DNA from: Burkholderia pseudomultivorans
Lineage (GTDB): Bacteria; Pseudomonadota; Gammaproteobacteria; Burkholderiales; Burkholderiaceae
Length of the DNA stretch: 64,000 nucleotides
Assembly: GCF_001718415.1 (NCBI RefSeq)
Contig: NZ_CP013378.1
Coordinates: 3,348,001 to 3,412,000 of the forward strand
Reading direction: 5' to 3'
Positions 56,883-64,000 of the stretch are shown here, in pieces; position 1 is the first letter of the stretch; each line of letters opens with the position of its first letter. The notes beneath the pieces are model-generated. The model searched no databases, was not told the DNA's origin, and worked only from the letters and a program-made list of their open reading frames with translations. The position numbers and the translations under genes are program-made.

Positions 56883-58229
56883 TTACGCGGGATCGGCCTC
56901 CACCGCTTCGACGCTTCGTTGCGTGTGCACCGGCTTGAGCGGACGCATCAGGCCGACGGCGACCATCGCGATCAGCCCCGGCACCGCGATGGCCAGGAAA
57001 TTCTGCTGCAGCGGCAGCGCCTGGCTGACCAGAAACCCGATCACGATCGGCGCCAGAATGGCCCCGCTGCGCCCCACGCCGGACGCCCAGCCGATCCCGG
57101 TCGATTTGGCGGCCATCGGGTAGAACTGCCCGGCGAACGCATAGGTCACGATCTGCGTGCCGATCGTCGATGCGCCGGCGAGGCCGACCAGCACGAACAG
57201 CACGGGCTCGGGCACCTTCACGCCCAGCAGGCTGATCGACACGGCCGCGAGTGCATACATCGCGACCAGCACGTGCTTCATGTTGAAGCGGTCGGCCAGC
57301 CAGCCGCCGCCGATCGCGCCGATCATCGCGCCGAAATTCAGCACGAGCACGAAGGTCAATGCCGAGCCGAGGCTGTAGCCCGCACTGGCCATCAGCTTCG
57401 TCAGCCACGAACTCAGCGCATAGACCATGAACAGGCACATGAAAAAGGCGACCCACAGCATCACCGTGCTGAAGCCGCGTCCGTCGGCAAACAGGCTTCG
57501 AATGCCCGGCGCGTCGCCCTTCTCCTGACCCGCGATCGAAAAGCTGTCGCCGTCCTGCGGCCGATAGCCGGGCTCGATGCGCGACAGCACGTGCCCGACG
57601 GTACCGGTGCGCCCCTTGCGGATCAGAAAGCTCATCGACTCGGGCATGTACGCGAGAATCGCGGGCACGAGCAGCACCGGCAGCCCCGCCGCGATGAACA
57701 CCGACTGCCAGCCGTAGCGGGCAATCATCGCCTTGCCGACCAGCGCGGCCAGCATCCCGCCGACCGAGTAGCCGCTGAACATCAGCGTAACCAGCGTGCT
57801 GCGGATCCGGCGCGGCGAGAATTCGGTCATCTGCGCGACGACGTTGGGCATCACCCCGCCGATGCCGAGGCCGGCCAGAAACCGCGCGATGCAGAACGTG
57901 ACCGGCTCGTGGGCGACGCCCGCCGCCGCCGTGAAAACGCTGAACAAGAGAATGCAGATCACGATCGCGCGCACGCGGCCGATACGATCGGCGATCGTGC
58001 CGAGAAACACGGCGCCCAGCATCATCCCGAACAGCGCCGAGCTGACCATCAGGCCGGCGCCCGTCGGACCGACCTTCATCTCGGCCATGATCGAGGGCAG
58101 CGCGATGCCGACCACCGCGAGGTCATAGCCGTCGAAGATGATGATCAGCGCGCACCAGAACAGGATGCCGGCATGAAAGCGGCCAAACCGCGCCTCGTCG
58201 GACAGTTTGCATACGTCGATATTTCGCAT
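56883..58229 (-). CDS. MFS transporter, aromatic acid:H+ symporter (AAHS) type
   Basis: A 448-residue, 12-helix importer. LIIIFDGYDLAVVGIALPSI (about 31-50) contains the DGYD motif of AAHS transporters such as PcaK and BenK. GTIADRIGRVRAIVI is the MFS motif A; the sixth helix is followed by a roughly 45-residue cytoplasmic loop (SIAGQEKGDAPGIRSL). GGGWLADRFNMKHVLV is the second motif A. AAGGAGACCCC precedes the ATG. It lies downstream of the porin gene in the same direction, so the pair probably moves a substrate across both membranes. The substrate (benzoate-like acids are typical) is inferred only from the family. Confidence 0.9.
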   Translation of the reverse strand: MRNIDVCKLSDEARFGRFHAGILFWCALIIIFDGYDLAVVGIALPSIMAEMKVGPTGAGLMVSSALFGMMLGAVFLGTIADRIGRVRAIVICILLFSVFTAAAGVAHEPVTFCIARFLAGLGIGGVMPNVVAQMTEFSPRRIRSTLVTLMFSGYSVGGMLAALVGKAMIARYGWQSVFIAAGLPVLLVPAILAYMPESMSFLIRKGRTGTVGHVLSRIEPGYRPQDGDSFSIAGQEKGDAPGIRSLFADGRGFSTVMLWVAFFMCLFMVYALSSWLTKLMASAGYSLGSALTFVLVLNFGAMIGAIGGGWLADRFNMKHVLVAMYALAAVSISLLGVKVPEPVLFVLVGLAGASTIGTQIVTYAFAGQFYPMAAKSTGIGWASGVGRSGAILAPIVIGFLVSQALPLQQNFLAIAVPGLIAMVAVGLMRPLKPVHTQRSVEAVEADPA

Positions 58230-58425
58230 TGGGGTCTCCTTTTAACCTGAGGTCTCGTGCCGAATGCGACGATCCGGCACGCGTCCAGTTGTCCGCTGCT
58301 TGTTTTTGTGTGGTCCCGCCACGCTCGCGGGGGCTGCGCCGGCTTCGCCGGATCGCTGTTTCACTGCTGTCGGTGTACACGGGCGTCCCGGCAGAACGCG
58401 AGCCCGCGCACGTCGCGCGCCGCGT

Positions 58426-59559
58426 TCAGAACATGTGCCGGATGCCTGCCATCACGCCGAGTTGACCGACGCCTGCGGCCGGGGTCGTGCCGCCGCCGCC
58501 GGAACTCAGGCTGTAACGGGCCTGGGCGCTGTTCCACAAATACGAGCCCTGCAGATAGACGGCGGTGGCCTTGGACAGGAAATAGGTGCCGCGCAGCGTC
58601 GTCATCGTCGCGCGCGTGTTCTGCTCGCGATTGACGATCCGGAAGACCTCGCCGTCGAGCACGGCGGCAGGCGTGACCTGATACGCCGCGCCCACGAAGA
58701 ACAGGTTCGAACGCACATCGGGCACCGACGGCGACACCGTCTCGACATGACGTCCGACCCAGCCGGCGCCGAGCTTGACCGGTCCGATATTTCCGTACCC
58801 GCTGACCTGCATGCGGATATCCTTGTCGCCCTCGTTGGTCAGCGCGAACGGCGTGACGCCATTGAAGAAGTTCGCGGCCGCGCCCGCGCCGCCGCGCTGC
58901 TCGTCGTAGGCGGCCGACACGCCGAACGCCTGCGTGTCGTACTTGATCATCGCGCTCCACTGGCGGCACTGCGTGAAATGCCCGGCCACCGAACCCGCGC
59001 AGGTGCCCTGCCCGGGCGAATTGCCGGTGCCGGCGGAATCCCGGCCGAACGAATACATCGCGCCGAGCGTCAAGCCGCGAAAGGTGCCCATGTACGCGAT
59101 CGCGTTGTCGCTGCGGGCGTTCGGAATATACGCATCGAGCGATGCGCTGCCGTAGATGTCCGGGCCCAGGATGTCGGAATCCGTCAGCCCCCAGAACGTC
59201 ATCGAGTACTGACGTCCGAACGACAGCTTGCCCCACGGCCCTTGCAGCCCGACCCATGCCTGACGGCCGAACAGCCGACCGCCCTGGCCGAGGTCGCCGC
59301 CGCGCGGATTGAAGCCGCTTTCGAGCTGAAACACCGTCTTCAATCCGCCGCCGAGATCCTCGCTGCCGCGCAATCCCCAGCGCGACGGCACCTCGCCCGT
59401 GATGCCCGGCATGCGGATCAGTCTGTCGCCTGCCGCATTCGCATGCGTCACATACTCGATGCCCGTATCGATGACGCCGTACAACGCCACACTGCTTTGC
59501 GCGAACGCGGGCACGCTCAACACGCCCAGTCCGCCAATCATCCACTTCGCAAGCTTCAT
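58426..59559 (-). CDS. Gram-negative outer-membrane porin (OmpC-like, Burkholderia type)
   Basis: A 377-residue trimeric porin. The signal peptide is about residues 1-20 (MKLAKWMIGGLGVLSVPAFA), followed by SSVALYGVIDTGIEYV, the canonical first strand of neisserial/burkholderial porins. GLRGSEDLGGGLKTVFQLE and FGRQAWVGLQGPWGKLSFG are typical. Loop cysteines (GTCAGSV, TQCRQW) suggest a disulfide in loop L4/L5. The chain ends GIRHMF with the terminal Phe needed for BAM assembly. GGAGTGGAGACCG precedes the ATG. It is upstream of the aromatic-acid-type MFS gene, 196 bp apart. Confidence 0.93.
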   Translation of the reverse strand: MKLAKWMIGGLGVLSVPAFAQSSVALYGVIDTGIEYVTHANAAGDRLIRMPGITGEVPSRWGLRGSEDLGGGLKTVFQLESGFNPRGGDLGQGGRLFGRQAWVGLQGPWGKLSFGRQYSMTFWGLTDSDILGPDIYGSASLDAYIPNARSDNAIAYMGTFRGLTLGAMYSFGRDSAGTGNSPGQGTCAGSVAGHFTQCRQWSAMIKYDTQAFGVSAAYDEQRGGAGAAANFFNGVTPFALTNEGDKDIRMQVSGYGNIGPVKLGAGWVGRHVETVSPSVPDVRSNLFFVGAAYQVTPAAVLDGEVFRIVNREQNTRATMTTLRGTYFLSKATAVYLQGSYLWNSAQARYSLSSGGGGTTPAAGVGQLGVMAGIRHMF

Positions 59560-59985
59560 CGGTCTCCACTCCATGTTGAAATTGTTCTGTTTCTTCGGAC
59601 ATCACGCATAGATAAAAAGCAGACCTAATCATTGTCCGCATGATTGGGTCCGGACTCGCGTCGTGCGCCGGGCTTGCCGGGCGACGAGGCGATGCATGAA
59701 GTCCCGCGCGACCGGATAAGCTCGCCCGCGCACGACCCATCGAAAGTTAAAGTAAAGCGGTGCGGGCGTCCAATACCGACGCGATCTGCATCCATACCTG
59801 ACAGGCATCAGCGGATGAGGCCGCTGATCATGTTCCCCAATGGCGACGACGGCACGCTGCTGCGGCCCGGGTGTCGTCGAGGGCGAGTCGTTTGGTCGGC
59901 ACGAGATCAATTCGTTACCCGAAACAAAGCATCGGGGCGACGCTGACTATGCTCACGCGCTTCGACGAGCGCCGCGCATCCGCGA
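59560..59985. other. 426-bp intergenic region upstream of the porin gene
   Basis: No gene is supported. It holds the porin promoter region (minus strand; TTATCTATGCG at about 59606-59616 is the best -10 area), an inverted repeat AATCAT-N7-ATGATT (59627-59645) that looks like a dimeric regulator site, and a perfect hairpin ATCAGCGG-ATGAGG-CCGCTGAT (59807-59828) without a T run. Base composition is lower in GC than the flanking genes. Confidence 0.5.
59627..59645. promoter_or_regulatory. Inverted repeat, candidate operator upstream of the porin gene
   Basis: AATCAT (59627-59632), a 7-bp spacer, ATGATT (59640-59645): perfect half-sites about 70 bp upstream of the porin ATG, in or just above the likely promoter. 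The regulator is unknown. Confidence 0.4.
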
Positions 59986-60056
59986 GCGGAAACACAAATG
60001 AAAAAGCCCGCTCAAGGCGGGCTTCTTCATTTGTTTGGCGGAGCGGACGGGACTCG
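59986..60056 (-). pseudogene. Copy A of a 71-bp repeat: tRNA-Asp 3' fragment plus degenerate terminator
   Basis: This 71-bp segment differs at only three positions from 60171-60241. It contains the last 21 nt of tRNA-Asp including CCA (60036-60056) and the downstream hairpin (59996-60032, one mismatch in the stem; T run interrupted by C). The rest of the tRNA is absent, so it cannot encode a tRNA. It is either the remains of a tandem tRNA-Asp copy or an attachment-site duplicate left by a lost element. Confidence 0.85.
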
Positions 60057-60170
60057 CCTACATCCTGCAGGCCGCGGATGCGCGTACACGCGCATCCCTT
60101 CGAGCCCCGCCGGAAGCCGCGCAGGCGGCTTCCTCCGCCCCGCAGTCACGCGCCCGCAAGCGGGCGCAAC
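60057..60170. repeat. Cluster of three perfect hairpins between the two repeat copies
   Basis: The 114-bp segment between the two repeat copies holds three perfect stems: GGATGCGCG with CGCGCATCC (60076-60097), GGAAGCCG with CGGCTTCC (60112-60133), and GCGCCCGC with GCGGGCGC (60150-60167). No open frame is credible. Together with the flanking terminators it makes a dense run of secondary structure. Confidence 0.7.
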
Positions 60171-60241
60171 GCGGAAGCACAAATGAAAAAGCCCGCACAA
60201 GGCGGGCTTTTTCATTTGTTTGGCGGAGCGGACGGGACTCG
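60171..60241 (-). repeat. Copy B of the 71-bp repeat (true tRNA-Asp 3' end and terminator)
   Basis: This is the intact copy: the last 21 nt of the tRNA-Asp gene (60221-60241) and its downstream terminator. It lies 185 bp from copy A in direct orientation, with 68 of 71 positions identical. Confidence 0.85.
60181..60217 (-). terminator. Terminator of the tRNA-Val/tRNA-Asp transcript
   Basis: A perfect 16-bp stem AAATGAAAAAGCCCGC (60181-60196) with 60202-60217 around a 5-nt loop. On the minus strand it follows the tRNA CCA by 3 nt and ends in a T5 tract. Because A and T runs flank both arms it can also work rightward. Confidence 0.92.
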
Positions 60242-60297
60242 AACCCGCGACCCCCGGCGTGACAGGCCGGTATTCTAACCGACTGAACTACCGCTCC
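60221..60297 (-). tRNA. tRNA-Asp(GTC)
   Basis: A 77-nt cloverleaf with acceptor stem GGAGCGG/CCGCTCC, D-arm AGTTCAGTCGGTTAGAATAC, anticodon GTC (complement of 60261-60263) in CCTGTCACG, T-arm GCGGGTTCGAGTCCCGT, and encoded CCA (60221-60223). It lies 23 bp downstream of tRNA-Val and is presumably cotranscribed with it. Confidence 0.98.
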
Positions 60298-60320
60298 TTG
60301 GTCTTGCCGAATCGGGAAAC

Positions 60321-60396
60321 TGGTGGGTGCTGAGGGGATCGAACCCCCGACCTACGCCTTGTAAGGGCGCCGCTCTACCAGCTGAGCTAAGCACCC
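60321..60396 (-). tRNA. tRNA-Val(TAC)
   Basis: A 76-nt cloverleaf: acceptor GGGTGCT, D-arm TAGCTCAGCTGGTAGAGC, anticodon TAC (complement of 60361-60363) in CCTTACAAG, T-arm TCGGGGGTTCGATCCCCT, encoded CCA at 60321-60323. It is upstream of tRNA-Asp on the minus strand. Confidence 0.98.
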
Positions 60397-60538
60397 GTTT
60401 CCGATTCGATCTGGCTGCGATCTGCGTTGCCGCATCAACAACCAGCGAGCCTGCGATTCTAATTCATCCCCGAATACTTGGCTAGCCCCAAGCACGATTT
60501 TTTTCGCTCGCCTGCGCACACGCGTCCGACGATGCCTA

Positions 60539-60569
60539 TAAAAAAACCCGCGGACATGCCGCGGGTTTT
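60539..60569 (-). terminator. Intrinsic terminator of lon
   Basis: On the minus strand CCCGCGG (60559-60565) pairs with CCGCGGG (60547-60553) around a 5-nt loop, extended by A/T pairs and followed by a T run (60540-60546). It lies 31 bp after the lon stop. Confidence 0.92.
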
Positions 60570-60599
60570 CGTGAACCACCGTCAGAACGGCGCTCGGGT

Positions 60600-63023
<2,424 letters not shown>

Positions 63024-63158
63024 TTCATTTCCCCATGAGTGGAATCAATTGTTCGGTAATTGAGGCCGCCACAACGAATTGCAAGCCTTCAAGTGCGGGA
63101 AATATTCGGTAAGAAAGTAACCACCGCGTGTCGAGTCAGAGTTACCCACAAGATAAAC

Positions 63159-63196
63159 GAAAAAAAGCCGCCCACGGTCTCATGAACGGCCTTTTT
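63159..63196 (-). terminator. Intrinsic terminator after clpX
   Basis: On the minus strand GCCGTTCATGAGACCGTGGGCGGC, flanked by A5 and a T7 run, forms an outer stem AAAAAGGCCG/GCGGCTTTTT. The inner part of the loop is long and imperfect. It suggests lon has its own promoter besides any read-through from clpX. Confidence 0.65.
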
Positions 63197-63220
63197 CGCT
63201 GAACATCGTCGGCAAGCCGG

Positions 63221-64000
63221 TCAGTTCGAACCCGCCACCTTCGGCGTGTCCTCGTAGATCAGCAGCGGCTTGCCGTCGCCATCGATGACATTCTCGTCGA
63301 TGATGACCTTGCTGACCCCTTTCATCGTCGGCAGCTCGTACATCACGTCGAGCAGCGCCTGTTCGATGATCGAACGCAGGCCGCGCGCGCCGGTCTTGCG
63401 GCGGATCGCCTTGCGGGCGACTGCCTGCAACGCGCCCGGCCGGATCTCCAGCTCGACGCGCTCCATCGCGAACAGCTTGTGATACTGCTTGACGAGCGCG
63501 TTCTTCGGCTCGACCAGGATCTTCATCAGCGCGGCTTCGTCGAGCTTGCCGAGCGTCGCGACGACCGGCAGGCGGCCGATCAATTCGGGGATCAGACCGA
63601 ATTTGATCAGGTCTTCCGGTTCAGTTTCGCGCAGCACTTCGCCCGCGTCGCGCTCCTGCTTGCTCTTGACCGTCGCGCCGAAGCCGATGCCCGTCTTTTC
63701 GGTACGGTCGGTGATCACCTTCTCGAGGCCGTCGAACGCGCCGCCGCAGATGAACAGGATGTTGGTCGTGTCGACCTGGATGAAATCCTGGTTCGGATGC
63801 TTGCGGCCGCCCTGCGGCGGCACCGACGCCATCGTGCCCTCGACGAGCTTCAGCAGCGCCTGCTGGACGCCCTCGCCCGACACGTCGCGCGTGATCGACG
63901 GGTTGTCCGACTTGCGGCTGATCTTGTCGATTTCGTCGATGTAGACGATCCCGCGCTGGGCCTTGTCGACCTCGTAGTTGCAGTTCTGCAACAGCTTCTG
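63221..64000 (-). CDS. clpX: ATP-dependent Clp protease ATP-binding subunit ClpX (5' part beyond window)
   Basis: Unfoldase that feeds substrates to ClpP. The last 260 residues are present; the zinc-binding domain and Walker A lie beyond the right edge. Visible parts are Walker [14 protein letters not shown], the [20 protein letters not shown] pore-loop region, [34 protein letters not shown] with the arginine finger, and the sensor-2 region [18 protein letters not shown]. The C-terminal [18 protein letters not shown] is normal. It is upstream of lon in the same direction, as expected for clpP-clpX-lon. Confidence 0.97.
   Translation of the reverse strand, partial: QKLLQNCNYEVDKAQRGIVYIDEIDKISRKSDNPSITRDVSGEGVQQALLKLVEGTMASVPPQGGRKHPNQDFIQVDTTNILFICGGAFDGLEKVITDRTEKTGIGFGATVKSKQERDAGEVLRETEPEDLIKFGLIPELIGRLPVVATLGKLDEAALMKILVEPKNALVKQYHKLFAMERVELEIRPGALQAVARKAIRRKTGARGLRSIIEQALLDVMYELPTMKGVSKVIIDENVIDGDGKPLLIYEDTPKVAGSN

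Noticed and set aside
59986..60241. CRISPR-like or phage-type repeat
   Set aside because: There are only two copies, they contain a tRNA end and a terminator, and there are no spacers, cas genes or integrase in the window.
63024..63160. Full sigma-32 promoter of lon
   Set aside because: A CTTGAAG element is present at 63087-63093, but no CCCCAT-like element at the required 13-15 bp spacing; the nearest match is about 21 bp away.

Overview
The window looks like a stretch of the large chromosome of a Burkholderia species, most likely of the cepacia complex. The reasons are very high GC with strong GC3 codon bias, Gram-negative porins and lipoproteins, gene neighbourhoods I know from Burkholderia (mltG-tmk-holB-tatD plus an ankyrin gene; gcl-hyi-glxR with a LysR regulator; clpX-lon followed by tRNA-Val and tRNA-Asp), and a lipoprotein that resembles the B. 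pseudomallei SYLF-domain antigen. The species is inferred from family knowledge; no search was run. I see no insertion sequence, phage, CRISPR array or secretion-system cluster. This is mostly core genome with a few accessory patches.

Layout. 1-1475: an ECF sigma factor overlapping its membrane anti-sigma factor, which runs off the left edge. 1660-6405: a LysR regulator divergent from the glyoxylate-to-glycerate operon gcl-hyi-glxR, with a LysR-type box and promoter between them. 6406-10652: single-gene envelope and stress units (LysM/BON protein, L-asparaginase, PsiF-like protein, small membrane protein, SYLF lipoprotein), several with clear terminators. 10671-14845: glycosyltransferase, RecF/OLD-like ATPase, MscS channel and an orphan Rap1a-type protein. 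14963-19269: a leftward housekeeping operon mltG-tmk-holB-tatD-ankyrin, divergent from ygfZ and an NRDE gene. 21327-24466: small leftward metabolic genes. 24467-27273: an AT-richer leader and a large lipoprotein with a glycosidase-like fold. 27304-32083: dehydrogenase/LysR pair, a DUF3592 membrane protein and a diguanylate cyclase. 32387-38196: a beta-oxidation operon (acyl-CoA ligase, FadB-like, nicotinamidase, thiolase). 38351-42175: selO-msrB-yciB-bolA-ppiC, a redox and envelope series. 42248-48198: acyltransferase, GNAT and purL. 48529-54616: D-amino-acid dehydrogenase, nnr, pgi, then an ABC ATPase head-to-head with tesA. 54696-59559: ppiD, an aromatic-acid-type MFS transporter and a porin. 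59986-64000: a duplicated tRNA-Asp 3' end, tRNA-Asp and tRNA-Val, lon and the 3' part of clpX.

How the genes work together. Two-carbon salvage (gcl, hyi, glxR) turns glyoxylate into glycerate. Fatty-acid activation and beta-oxidation share an operon with an NAD-salvage enzyme. SelO, MsrB and BolA suggest redox homeostasis. PpiD, PpiC, Lon and ClpX cover protein folding and turnover. MltG, YciB, LysM and MscS act at the envelope.

No clearly new multi-gene system is visible. The most interesting points are the tRNA-Asp scar with its hairpin cluster, the ABC-ATPase and tesA start codons sharing one CATG, a hidden small secreted ORF translationally coupled to the DUF3592 gene, a perfect 20-bp palindrome just before yciB, an A5 tract between two perfect hairpins, an orphan Rap1a-like protein, and the long AT-rich leader of the glycosidase-like lipoprotein.
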